NCBI RefSeq assembly: GCF_000725485.1
Contig: NZ_JOAG01000008.1
Coordinates: 1-64,000, forward strand
From: Nonomuraea candida
Lineage (GTDB): Bacteria; Actinomycetota; Actinomycetes; Streptosporangiales; Streptosporangiaceae
DNA length: 64,000 bases
Direction of reading: 5' to 3'
Shown piece after piece: positions 33,754 to 42,097 of the stretch; position 1 is the stretch's first letter, and each line of letters opens with the position of its first letter. The notes beneath the pieces are model-generated. The model searched no databases. It was not told the DNA's origin and was given only the letters and a program-made list of their open reading frames with translations. The translations under genes were made by a program, and so were the position numbers.

Positions 33754-35228
33754 TGGCGATCATCTGCGTGGACGCGGGCACCACGGTCATCAAGGCGGTC
33801 GGCTACGACTCCACCGGCGCGGAGGCGGCCGTGGCGCGGCGCGCGACCGTCGTCTCCAGGCCCGCGCCCGGCCACGCCGAGCAGGACATGCACGCCGTCT
33901 GGGACGCCGTCGCCGCCACCGTGCGTGAGGTCGCCGCCCGGGTCGGCGGGGCCGACTTCGTCGCGATCACCGCCCAGGGCGACGGCTGCTGGCTGGTGGA
34001 CGCCGACGGCGAGCCGACCGGCCCCGCCATCCTCTGGAACGACGCCCGCGCCGCCGCCACCGTGGACGGGTGGACCAGGGACGGGCTGGCCGCGGCCGCG
34101 TTCGAGGTCAACGGCTCCTCGGCCGCCTCCGGGCTGCCGCACGCGATCCTGACCTGGCTGCGCGCCCACGACCCCGGGCGGCTGGACCGCTCGCGCGCCC
34201 TGCTGACCTGCGGTGGGTGGATCTTCTCCCGGATGACCGGGGAGCTGGTGGCCGACGAGTCCGACGCCTCGGCGCCGTTCATGGACCTGCGGGCGCGGGC
34301 GTACTCGCCCGGCCTGGCGGCCCTGTTCGGCCTGGAGTGGGCCGAACGGCTGCTCCCGCCGGTGCGGCCCTGCCCGGTCGCCGGGCTGACCGCGCTCGCC
34401 GGGGCCGCGCTCGGCCTGCCCGCGGGCACGCCCGTGGTGATGGCCCCGTACGACATCGCCGCCACGGCGCTGGGCGCGGGGGCGGTCGAGCCCGGGCAGG
34501 CGTGCGGCATCCTCGGCACCACCCTGTGCACCGAGGTCGTCGTCGGCTCCCCCGGCCTCGAAGGCGAGCCGGTCGGCATCACGATCGCGCTGCCCGGCGG
34601 CTACCTGCGGGCCTTCCCGACGTTCGCGGGCACCGAGGTGGTGCAGTGGACGTGCCGGCTGCTGGGGCTGTCCGCCCCCGACGAGCTGGGCGAGCTGGCC
34701 ATGGCGAGCGCGCCGGGGGCCGGCGGGCTGGCGTTCCTGCCGTACCTGTCGCCCGCCGGCGAGCGGGCGCCGTTCTCCGACCCGCGGGCCAGGGGGGCGC
34801 TGCTGGGGATGTCGTTCGAGCACGGCCGCGAGCACGTGGCCAGAGCGGTGCTCGAAGGGCTCACGATGGTCATCAGGGACTGCCTGGCCGCCACCGGGGC
34901 CGCGCCGGAGGAGCTGCGGGTGTGCGGGGGCGGGGCGGCCAGCGCCGCCTGGCTGGGGCTGATCGCCGACGTGACCGGGCTGCCGGTGCGCCGCCCGATC
35001 GACTCCGAGGTGGGGGCGCGGGGGGCGTACCTGGTGGGGCTGGCCGCCACCGGCGCCGCGCCGTCGGTCGCCGCGGCCGCCGCCGGGCACGTGCGGCTGC
35101 GCGCGGCCGTCGAGCCCGACCCCGGCCGCCGGGCGCGCTACGACCGGCTCTTCGAGGACTTCCTGGCGCTGCGCGGCACCACCGCGGGCGCCTGGCCGCT
35201 GCTGGCCGACATGAGGGGCCGGGCATGA
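33753..35228 (+). CDS. FGGY-family carbohydrate kinase, first of pair
   Basis: A 491-residue FGGY kinase. The N-terminal phosphate-1 motif is ICVDAGTTVIKAVGYD, the middle substrate region WNDARAAATVDGW, and the C-terminal ATP-binding segment ELRVCGGGAASAAWLGLIADVTGLPV. Family members phosphorylate pentuloses, polyols, glycerol or autoinducer-2. FEVNGSSAASGLPHAILTWL and MAPYDIAATALGAGAVEPGQACGILGTTLCTEV resemble xylulose/erythritol-type kinases, but substrate cannot be fixed from sequence. The start overlaps the permease stop (TGATG). Confidence 0.88.
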   Translation: MAIICVDAGTTVIKAVGYDSTGAEAAVARRATVVSRPAPGHAEQDMHAVWDAVAATVREVAARVGGADFVAITAQGDGCWLVDADGEPTGPAILWNDARAAATVDGWTRDGLAAAAFEVNGSSAASGLPHAILTWLRAHDPGRLDRSRALLTCGGWIFSRMTGELVADESDASAPFMDLRARAYSPGLAALFGLEWAERLLPPVRPCPVAGLTALAGAALGLPAGTPVVMAPYDIAATALGAGAVEPGQACGILGTTLCTEVVVGSPGLEGEPVGITIALPGGYLRAFPTFAGTEVVQWTCRLLGLSAPDELGELAMASAPGAGGLAFLPYLSPAGERAPFSDPRARGALLGMSFEHGREHVARAVLEGLTMVIRDCLAATGAAPEELRVCGGGAASAAWLGLIADVTGLPVRRPIDSEVGARGAYLVGLAATGAAPSVAAAAAGHVRLRAAVEPDPGRRARYDRLFEDFLALRGTTAGAWPLLADMRGRA

Positions 35229-36757
35229 GCGTGTGGATCGGCATCGACCTCGGGACGCAGAGCGTGCGCGCGCTGGCCGTGGCCGGCGACGGCCGGGTGC
35301 TCGGCTCCGGCAGCCGCCCGCTGACCAGCCACCGCGACGGGCCCCGCCACGAGCAGGACCCCGGGCAGTGGTGGCGCGAGCTGGCCGCCGCCACCCGTCT
35401 GGCGCTGCGCGACCTGCCCGCCGGCGAGCGGGTCGAGGGCGTGGCGGTGGACGCGACCTCCGGAACGCTCCTGCTCACCGACCCCGCCGGACGGCCGCTG
35501 ACGCCCGCCCTCATGTACGACGACCGCCGCGCCGACGCCTCCGCCGCGAACGAGGCCGGCGCGCACCTGTGGGAGCGGCTCGGCTACCGGCGCATGCAGC
35601 CCACCTGGGCGCTGCCCAAGCTGCTGTGGCTGCTGCGCGAGACCCCCCTCTCCGAGGGTGCGCGCCTGGCCCACCAGAGCGACTTCGTCAACCGGCGGCT
35701 GGTGGGGCGGCCGGTGGCCACCGACCTGAGCAACGCGCTCAAGACCGGCGTGGACCTGATCGAGGAGCGCTGGCCGGCCGAGGTGCTCGACGCGCTGGGG
35801 GTGCCCGCCGGAATCCTGCCCGAGGTCGTACGGCCCGGGACCCGGCTCGGCACGGTCTGCCCGGAGGCGGCCGAGGAGACCGGGATCCCCGCGGGCACGC
35901 CTGTGATCGCCGGCACCACCGACGGCTGCGCGGCCCAGCTCGGCGCCGGCGCGCGGAGCCCCGGGAGCTGGAACTCGGTGCTGGGCACCACGCTCGTGCT
36001 CAAGGGCGTGACGAAGGAGCTGATCCACGACCCGCTGGGCGTGGTGTACTCGCACCGCGGGCCGGACGGCTCCTGGCTGCCGGGCGGGGCGTCCAGCACG
36101 GGCGCGGGGGCGCTCTCCCGTGACCTGCCGGGCCGCGACCTCGACGCCCTGAGCGCGCAAGCCGCCTCCCGCTACGACCCGCGCCCGGGCGGGGCCTCCG
36201 GCGGCGCCCTCCCCGGCGCGATCGCACTTCCCGATCCTGGCGGCGCCCGTTCCGGCGCCCGCCGCGATCCGGGTCGCACGCCGCCGGTCGTGACGTATCC
36301 GCTGGTGTCGCGGGGGGAGCGCTTTCCCTTCGCCGCGCCCGGCGCCGAGTCCTTCACGCTCGGCGAGCCGGCCGACGACGTCGAGCGGTACGCGGCGATC
36401 CTGCTGGGCGCGGCCTTCGTCGAGCGCCTCTGCTTCGACTACCTCGACCTGCTCGGCGCCCCCGTGGACGGCGAGGTCATCCTGACCGGCGGCGCGACCA
36501 GGAGCGCGTACTGGACCAGGCTCAGGGCCGACGTCCTGGGCCGGCCGGTGACGTTGCGCGAGAACGCCGAGCCCGCCCTGGGCATGGCCGTGCTGGCGGG
36601 CGGCGACCCGGCGCGCATGATCAGGACCCGGGCGGTCGTCGAGCCGTCGGGGGCCGACCTGCGCGAGCCGTACGTGCGGTTCGTGACCGAGCTGGAACGG
36701 CGCGGCTGGCTCGACGCGACCGCCGCCGCACACGCCCGCGAGAGGACCACCCGATGA
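35225..36757 (+). CDS. FGGY-family carbohydrate kinase, second of pair
   Basis: A 510-residue FGGY kinase directly following and overlapping the first (ATGA). Motifs: [19 protein letters not shown] (phosphate 1), [27 protein letters not shown] and [26 protein letters not shown] (ATP site). It is not a recent copy of its neighbour; similarity is confined to family motifs. An unusual Gly/Pro/Arg/Ala-rich insert lies at about residues 315-360 ([20 protein letters not shown] then [18 protein letters not shown]). Two different FGGY kinases in one operon suggest two entry sugars or sequential phosphorylations. Confidence 0.87.
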   Translation: MSVWIGIDLGTQSVRALAVAGDGRVLGSGSRPLTSHRDGPRHEQDPGQWWRELAAATRLALRDLPAGERVEGVAVDATSGTLLLTDPAGRPLTPALMYDDRRADASAANEAGAHLWERLGYRRMQPTWALPKLLWLLRETPLSEGARLAHQSDFVNRRLVGRPVATDLSNALKTGVDLIEERWPAEVLDALGVPAGILPEVVRPGTRLGTVCPEAAEETGIPAGTPVIAGTTDGCAAQLGAGARSPGSWNSVLGTTLVLKGVTKELIHDPLGVVYSHRGPDGSWLPGGASSTGAGALSRDLPGRDLDALSAQAASRYDPRPGGASGGALPGAIALPDPGGARSGARRDPGRTPPVVTYPLVSRGERFPFAAPGAESFTLGEPADDVERYAAILLGAAFVERLCFDYLDLLGAPVDGEVILTGGATRSAYWTRLRADVLGRPVTLRENAEPALGMAVLAGGDPARMIRTRAVVEPSGADLREPYVRFVTELERRGWLDATAAAHARERTTR

Positions 36758-37425
36758 CCGACCTCGTGCTCGTCCGCCACGGCGAGACCGTCTGGCACGC
36801 CGAGAACCGCTACGCCGGTCTCACCGACGTCGAGCTGACCCCGCGCGGCCTGGAACAGGCCGCCCTGCTGGCCGGCTGGGCCGCCGGAGCGGGCCTGGCG
36901 GCCGTGTGGGCCTCCCCGCTCAGCCGCGCCCGCATCACCGCCGAGACCGCCGCCGCCCAGGCCGGCCAGACCGGCACGGACTCGGGCGGCACGGCCGAAA
37001 CCGGCGCGCGCGGGGCGGCCGGGATGGTGGTGCGGGTGGACGAGCGGTTGCGGGAGCTGGACTTCGGGCAGGGCGACGGCCTGACCTCGGCCGAGATGAA
37101 GGCCCGCTTCCCCGAGGCCCGCGCCGCGTTCGAGGCCGACCCGGCCGCGCACCCGCTCCCGGGCGGCGAGGACCCGCACGAGGCGGCCGACCGCTTCGTG
37201 GCCGCGCTGCGGGACATCTCGGCCGCGCACCCCGGCGGCCGCGTGCTGGTGGTCGCGCACACCACCGCCATCAGGCTCGCCCTGTGCCGGCTCATCGGCG
37301 TGCCGCTGGGCGAGTACCGCCGGCTGTTCCCGCGCCTGGACAACTGCGCGCTGACCGAGCTGCGCATGAGAGCAGGGCAGGTGGCGCTGCTGCAGTACAA
37401 CTCCCCGATTGGAGCCGTTCGTTGA
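36754..37425 (+). CDS. Histidine phosphatase family protein (phosphoglycerate mutase-like)
   Basis: A 223-residue branch-1 histidine phosphatase. The catalytic phospho-acceptor motif [20 protein letters not shown] opens the protein, [11 protein letters not shown] follows, the acid/base Glu is in [13 protein letters not shown], and the second catalytic His is in [13 protein letters not shown]. It could dephosphorylate a sugar phosphate made by the operon's kinases or act as a housekeeping phosphatase. A Gly/Thr-rich insert ([19 protein letters not shown]) sits near residues 70-90. ATGA overlap with the preceding kinase places it firmly in the operon. Confidence 0.9.
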   Translation: MTDLVLVRHGETVWHAENRYAGLTDVELTPRGLEQAALLAGWAAGAGLAAVWASPLSRARITAETAAAQAGQTGTDSGGTAETGARGAAGMVVRVDERLRELDFGQGDGLTSAEMKARFPEARAAFEADPAAHPLPGGEDPHEAADRFVAALRDISAAHPGGRVLVVAHTTAIRLALCRLIGVPLGEYRRLFPRLDNCALTELRMRAGQVALLQYNSPIGAVR

Positions 37426-38426
37426 CCATCCGAGTCCTCGCCGCAGGCGACCACTTCGTGCAGAACCGCCTGCTCATCGACGCGCTCAGGCGCGCGGTCC
37501 CGGGAGAGGTGGACGTCCGTGAGCTGACGCTGCCGTGGCCGGTCACCCCGTTCGGCCGGGTGGGCGAGGTGGACGAGGCCTCCGACGTGGAAGAGGAGCT
37601 GATCGAGGCGCTGCGCGGCGTCGAGGTGTGCGTGACCCAGATGGCGCCGCTGACCAAGCGCGTCCTGGACGCCTCGCCCGACCTGCGGCTGTTCTGCGTG
37701 AGCCGGGGCGGCCCGGTCAACGCCAACCTGGAGGCGGCCGCGCGGGCGGGAGTGGCGGTGACGTACGCGCCGGGCCGCAACGCGGTGGCCACCGCCGAGC
37801 ACACGCTCGCCATGCTGCTGGCCGCCACCCGCCGCATCCCGCAGACGCACGCCGACCTGGCGGGGGGCGTGTGGCGGGGCGACTACTACATGTACGACCA
37901 CGTCGGGCCGGAGCTGGAGGGCGGCACGGTCGGCCTGGTCGGCTACGGCGCGATCGGCCGCCGGGTGGCCCGCATGCTGGCGGGCTTCGGCGCGGAGGTG
38001 CTCGTGCACGACCCGTACGTGGCGGCGGAGAACCAGGTCGAGCTGCCCGAGCTGCTCGAACGCTCCCGGTTCGTCTCCCTGCACGCCCGCGCCACCCCGG
38101 AGACCGCCGGCATGATCGGCGCCGCGCAGATCGCGGCCATGCCGCGCGGCTCGGTCCTGGTCAACTGCGCCAGGGGCGCGCTGCTGGACTACGACGCGCT
38201 GTGCGACGCGCTCGACTCGGGCCACCTGTTCGGCGCCGCGATGGACGTCTTCCCGGAGGAGCCGATCCCGCCGGGCTCGCGCCTGCTCACGACGCCGAAC
38301 CTGGTCATGACCCCGCACCTGGCCGGCGCGAGCAAGGAGACGGCGATGAAGGCCGCCGAGATCGTGGCGGCGGACGTGGCCCGCTACGTGCGCGGCGAGC
38401 CACTCGCCCACCTCGCTACCCCTTGA
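37422..38426 (+). CDS. D-2-hydroxyacid dehydrogenase family protein
   Basis: A 334-residue NAD-dependent dehydrogenase closing the sugar operon. Rossmann motif [17 protein letters not shown]; catalytic Arg in [12 protein letters not shown], Glu in [10 protein letters not shown] and His in MTPHLAGAS. The TTG start at 37422 overlaps the phosphatase stop (TTGA) and has GGAG 7 nt upstream, explaining why a rare start codon is used. In the pathway it may oxidise or reduce a 2-hydroxyacid intermediate derived from the imported sugar. The 3' end overlaps the convergent permease gene by 11 bp. Confidence 0.9.
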   Translation: MTIRVLAAGDHFVQNRLLIDALRRAVPGEVDVRELTLPWPVTPFGRVGEVDEASDVEEELIEALRGVEVCVTQMAPLTKRVLDASPDLRLFCVSRGGPVNANLEAAARAGVAVTYAPGRNAVATAEHTLAMLLAATRRIPQTHADLAGGVWRGDYYMYDHVGPELEGGTVGLVGYGAIGRRVARMLAGFGAEVLVHDPYVAAENQVELPELLERSRFVSLHARATPETAGMIGAAQIAAMPRGSVLVNCARGALLDYDALCDALDSGHLFGAAMDVFPEEPIPPGSRLLTTPNLVMTPHLAGASKETAMKAAEIVAADVARYVRGEPLAHLATP

Positions 38427-39276
38427 GCGCCCCGGCCATGAGCCCGCGCATGAAGAACCGGCCCAGCAGCACGTAGATCAGCATCGTGGGGACGGAGGCC
38501 AGGATCGCCGCCGCCATCTGCTGGCTGTACGGGGTGGCCTGCGCTCCCGCGATGTTGTTGAGCATCACGGTCGTGGGCCAGCTCTGCGGCCCGGTCAGGA
38601 AGACGGCGAACAGGAAGTCGTTCCAGAGCGAGGTGAACTGCCAGATGATCACCACGGCGATGGCGGGCCCGGAGACCGGCAGCACCACCGACCAGTACGC
38701 CCGCAGCAGGCCCGCCCCGTCCACCCGCGACGCCTCGATCAGCTCGTCGGGGATCGTCACGTAGTAGTTGCGGAAGATCAGCGTGCAGATCGGGATGCCG
38801 TACACGACGTGCGCCAGCACCAGCCCGGGGATGCCGCCGTAGAAGACGCCCTGCAGCCCGGCCAGCTCGTCGATCGACACCAGGAGCTGCACCAGCGGGA
38901 TCATCACGCCCTGGTAGGGGATGAACATCCCGAACAGGAACAGCGTGAACAGCACGTCCGCGCCGGGGAAGCGCCACTTGGACAGCACGTAGCCGTTCAT
39001 CGACCCCAGCGCGCACGACAGCAGCGAGCCCGGCACGGCCAGCAGCACGCTGTTCCACAGGCCGGGCGCGAGCTTCTCCCAGGCCACCCGCCACGCCTCG
39101 GTCGTCCAGGTCTGCGGCAGGTTCCACGCCTGGCCCGGGTCGGCCTCGGTGAGCGGCTTGAAGCTGGTCACCAGCAGCACGTAGATCGGGATGAGGAAGA
39201 CGAACACGAACAGGAGCAGCAGGCCGAACCGCACCCAGGTGAAGCCCGCCGCCCGCCGCCCGGCCACCGCCGTCAT
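38416..39276 (-). CDS. Carbohydrate ABC transporter permease (MalG-like)
   Basis: A 286-residue CUT1 permease, third gene of a second sugar-importer operon. It has about six membrane segments (first FGLLLLFVFVFLIPIYVLLV) and the EAA loop LIEASRVDGAGLLRAYWSVVLP. The ATG at 39276 overlaps the upstream permease stop (ATGA). No ATPase is encoded nearby, so a shared MsiK-type ATPase is expected. Confidence 0.9.
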   Translation of the reverse strand: MTAVAGRRAAGFTWVRFGLLLLFVFVFLIPIYVLLVTSFKPLTEADPGQAWNLPQTWTTEAWRVAWEKLAPGLWNSVLLAVPGSLLSCALGSMNGYVLSKWRFPGADVLFTLFLFGMFIPYQGVMIPLVQLLVSIDELAGLQGVFYGGIPGLVLAHVVYGIPICTLIFRNYYVTIPDELIEASRVDGAGLLRAYWSVVLPVSGPAIAVVIIWQFTSLWNDFLFAVFLTGPQSWPTTVMLNNIAGAQATPYSQQMAAAILASVPTMLIYVLLGRFFMRGLMAGALKG

Positions 39277-40154
39277 GAGCGCCGCTCCTTACGCACCGAC
39301 CAGATGAGGTACGGGATCACGAAGATCGCCACACTGAGCACGATGTACGACGCGATCGTGGCCCCCTTGGCCGGATCGTTCGAGTCGAAGACCGCCACCC
39401 ACATGAACACGGCGGGCACGTCCGTGATGATCTGCTTGCCCGACACGGCGACGATCAGGTCGAACACCTTGAGCGAGATGTGCCCCAGGATGATCAGCGC
39501 CGACAGCGTGACCGGCCGCAGCAGGGGCAGCACCACGTGCCGGTAGACGCCCCACTCGGTGCAGCCGTCCACCCGCGCCGCCTCGCGCAGCTCCTCGGGC
39601 ACCCCGCGGAACCCGGCCAGGAAGAGCGCCATGACATATCCGGACATCTGCCAGATGGCCGGCAGCGCCATCGCGGCCATCCCCCAGTCCGGGTCCCTGA
39701 ACCACTGCCACTGCGGCAGCCCGATCCAGTCGAAGAGCCGGTTCAGCCCGACCGCCCGCTCCTGCGTGCCCGAGTTCATCAGCCACCGCCACACGATGCC
39801 GGTCGCCACGAACGAGATGGCCATCGGGAACAGGTAGATCGCCCGGAACGTGCCCTCGCCCCTGATGCCCTTCTCCATCAGGAACGCCAGCAGCCAGCCG
39901 AGCAGCAGCGCCCCCAGCACGAACACGATCGTGAACACGATCGCGTGGTTCACCGAGAGGTGCCAGCGCGGCTGGCCCCAGATGTCGACGAAGTTCTGCA
40001 GCCCCACGAACTTCCCCTCGGACACCGCGTCGTGCTGGTCGGTCATGGCGACCCGGAAGTTCCAGCCGAGCATGCCGTACACGAAGACGCCGATCAGCAC
40101 GATCGACGGCGCGACGAGGAGCAGTCCGGGCAGCCACGTACGTGCCCGCCTCAC
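39273..40154 (-). CDS. Carbohydrate ABC transporter permease (MalF-like)
   Basis: A 293-residue CUT1 permease with about six membrane spans (LLLVAPSIVLIGVFVYGML first) and the EAA loop LREAARVDGCTEWGVYRHVVLP. The GTG at 40154 has GGGAGGG about 8 nt upstream. It is separated from the binding-protein gene by 49 bp containing a strong hairpin, so permease expression is probably lower than that of the binding protein. Confidence 0.9.
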   Translation of the reverse strand: MRRARTWLPGLLLVAPSIVLIGVFVYGMLGWNFRVAMTDQHDAVSEGKFVGLQNFVDIWGQPRWHLSVNHAIVFTIVFVLGALLLGWLLAFLMEKGIRGEGTFRAIYLFPMAISFVATGIVWRWLMNSGTQERAVGLNRLFDWIGLPQWQWFRDPDWGMAAMALPAIWQMSGYVMALFLAGFRGVPEELREAARVDGCTEWGVYRHVVLPLLRPVTLSALIILGHISLKVFDLIVAVSGKQIITDVPAVFMWVAVFDSNDPAKGATIASYIVLSVAIFVIPYLIWSVRKERRS

Positions 40155-40167
40155 AAGCTTTCCCTCC

Positions 40168-40194
40168 CGGGAGGCGGCCGGCGGCCGCCTCCCG
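40168..40194 (-). terminator. Intra-operon hairpin between binding protein and permeases
   Basis: A perfect 12-bp stem (CGGGAGGCGGCC, 40168-40179, with GGCCGCCTCCCG, 40183-40194) closed by a 3-nt loop. It lies in the only non-overlapping junction of this operon. Such hairpins usually cause partial termination or protect the upstream mRNA, raising binding-protein levels. Confidence 0.65.
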
Positions 40195-40203
40195 TATGAC
40201 GAG

Positions 40204-41499
40204 TCACTGGGCGTTGGCGGTGGCCGCGTCGGCCAGCCCCTGCTGCAGCGCCTTGACGTCCTTGCTGCCGAGGTAGAGGCCGACGGCCTCGTTGATCGCC
40301 GCCAGCCACGGCTGGTTCACCGCCACGCCGTGCTGGATGGAGCCGGCGAGCTTGTCGCTCGACCAGTCCTTCAGCGCGTCGGCCAGGTAGTCGGTGTAGA
40401 GGCTCTGGTCGGCGTCCTTGCGGGCGGGGATGGAGCCCTTCTTCGGGTTGAAGGCGTCCTGGCCCTCCTTGCCGGCCGCGACCTTCAGCCAGGCCATCGC
40501 CCCGTCCCGGTTCCTGGCGCCCTTGGGCAGCGTGAAGCTGTCGGACAGCCACAGGTAGGTGCCCTCGGTGCCGGGCGACGGCGCCCAGTCGAAGTCCGTC
40601 TTCGAGGTCTTGCCCAGCCCGCCCTCCGGCGGGTTGTGGAAGTAGCCGTACGCCCAGTCGCCCATGATGGTGAAGGCCGCCTGGCCGTCGGCCACCTGCT
40701 TGGCCGCGGGCTGCCAGTCGTCCTGCGGGTCGCCCGCGTACTCCATGATCTTGGCGAAGTTCTGCAGCGCCGTGGTCACCTGCGGGCCGTTCCAGTCGGC
40801 GCCCGGCTTGAACAGCGCGTTGTAGGCGTCGGCCCCGAGCGTGCCGAGCAGCACGCTCTCCAGCAGGTGGGTGACGGTCCACTCGGACCCGATCGACAGC
40901 GGGATCTTGCCCGTGGCCTTGACCTTCTCCAGGGCCGCGAGGAACTCCTCGATCGTCTTCGGCGCGCCGGCCACCCCGGCCTCCTTGAGCACCGAGGGGT
41001 TGAACCACAGGACGTTCGAGCGGTGGATGTTCACCGGCACGGAGTAGATCTTGCCGTCCACGCTGATCTGCTCGACGAGCTGGGCGGGGAAGACGTCCTT
41101 GAGCTTCAGCTCGTCGTAGAGCGGGGTCAGGTCCTCCAGGTGCCCCGCCTTGATGTAGCCCTGCAGCTCGGCGCCCGCGTGCCCCTGGAAGGTGTCGGGC
41201 GGGGTGTTCGCCTGGAGCTTCGACTGCAGCAACGCCTTGGCCTTGTCACCGGAGCCGCCGGCCACCGCGGCGTCGAAGAAGGTGTAGTTCGGATTCTGGT
41301 CCTCGAAGATCTTGCGCATCGCCTGCAGGCCGTCGGCCTCACCGGGCCCCGTCCACCAGGAGAAGACCTCAACCTGCTGTTTCCCATCGCCACTCGCCGC
41401 GGGGGCCTGTGCCGTCTGGCCTCCTCCACCGCCTCCGCAGGCAGCCAGGCCCAGCACGCTCGCCATCGTGATCGATACGGCCGCTAACCATCGTCGCAT
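40204..41499 (-). CDS. Extracellular sugar-binding lipoprotein of ABC importer
   Basis: A 431-residue family-1 solute-binding protein. Lipoprotein signal MRRWLAAVSITMASVLGLAAC with lipobox LAAC, followed by a Gly/Ala linker. The body has VEVFSWWTGPGEADGLQAM, GHAGAELQGYIKAGHLEDLTPLYD and FTIMGDWAYGYF, close to glucose/mannose-type (GlcB/GtsA-like) binding proteins. The ATG at 41499 follows AAGGGA at 9 nt; the longer reading from 41556 would run into the operator. A perfect LacI palindrome with TTGACA sits 39-54 bp upstream. Confidence 0.9.
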   Translation of the reverse strand: MRRWLAAVSITMASVLGLAACGGGGGGQTAQAPAASGDGKQQVEVFSWWTGPGEADGLQAMRKIFEDQNPNYTFFDAAVAGGSGDKAKALLQSKLQANTPPDTFQGHAGAELQGYIKAGHLEDLTPLYDELKLKDVFPAQLVEQISVDGKIYSVPVNIHRSNVLWFNPSVLKEAGVAGAPKTIEEFLAALEKVKATGKIPLSIGSEWTVTHLLESVLLGTLGADAYNALFKPGADWNGPQVTTALQNFAKIMEYAGDPQDDWQPAAKQVADGQAAFTIMGDWAYGYFHNPPEGGLGKTSKTDFDWAPSPGTEGTYLWLSDSFTLPKGARNRDGAMAWLKVAAGKEGQDAFNPKKGSIPARKDADQSLYTDYLADALKDWSSDKLAGSIQHGVAVNQPWLAAINEAVGLYLGSKDVKALQQGLADAATANAQ

Positions 41500-41525
41500 C
41501 CCACACCATCCCTTCGAAGTCCCCC

Positions 41526-41553
41526 GAAGTAGGTGATTTGACAACGTTGTCAA
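41526..41553 (-). promoter_or_regulatory. LacI-type operator and promoter of the second sugar importer
   Basis: The perfect 16-bp palindrome TTGACAACGTTGTCAA (41538-41553) includes a TTGACA -35 box on the minus strand. A TACTTC -10-like box (41526-41531) lies 16 bp downstream. The core GACAACGTTGTC is identical to the element upstream of the lacI gene at 28.4 kb. Confidence 0.8.
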
Positions 41554-42097
41554 CAACGGCTATCAACCCACTTCCCGCCGCGCCCCGTCAAGGGGATCGC
41601 CGGTAACAGCTCCGCATATTCGACGGTGAACCCGGGCGTCCCCCAAGGGCCGGCGAGGGCTGACTCGCGGGCCGGCCGGGGGCCGGCGGACGGGGCGGCG
41701 GGGCGGCGGGGCGGCGGACGGGCCGTCGGACGCGGCGGCGGGGCGGCGGGGCGGCGGGGCCGCTGTGGGCTCCCGAGGCCGCATACACAGTTCGCCGCAT
41801 GGGCCGGCCGCGTCCGGGGGCGGTGGAGCCGTCTTTCTACACATGGCTCTTACATCGTCGAATGGCCATGTCAGCGCATGCGCGGCTGCCCTGTGCACAC
41901 CTACCGTTGCTTCATGTGATCGACCGCACCGCGCGTTCCTCGCCCCTCGCGACGGGGTCGCCGCGGCCGATCGATCGGGGACGTCACACGTCCAGACGGA
42001 GCCGGGCCTTCTCGGAGGGGTGGGGGCCGGGCGCCGGGCGTGTGACAGCGGGCTCGAGTCGCGCAGGGCTCGGGCCCGCCCAATCCCCACGCTCTCA
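41554..42097. other. Gene-free gap with GGGGCGGC repeats
   Basis: About 540 bp without a gene I can support. It contains two runs of the 8-bp unit GGGGCGGC (three copies at 41692-41715; two copies plus a variant at 41740-41763), making the plus strand very G-rich with possible quadruplex potential. The flanks hold ordinary mixed sequence. Open frames here have poor codon character and extreme Pro/Arg composition. Confidence 0.6.

Noticed and set aside
41563..42090. Possible gene on the minus strand in the 41.5-42.1 kb gap
   Set aside because: Extreme Pro/Arg content, derived from GGGGCGGC repeats, no ribosome site and no recognisable domain.
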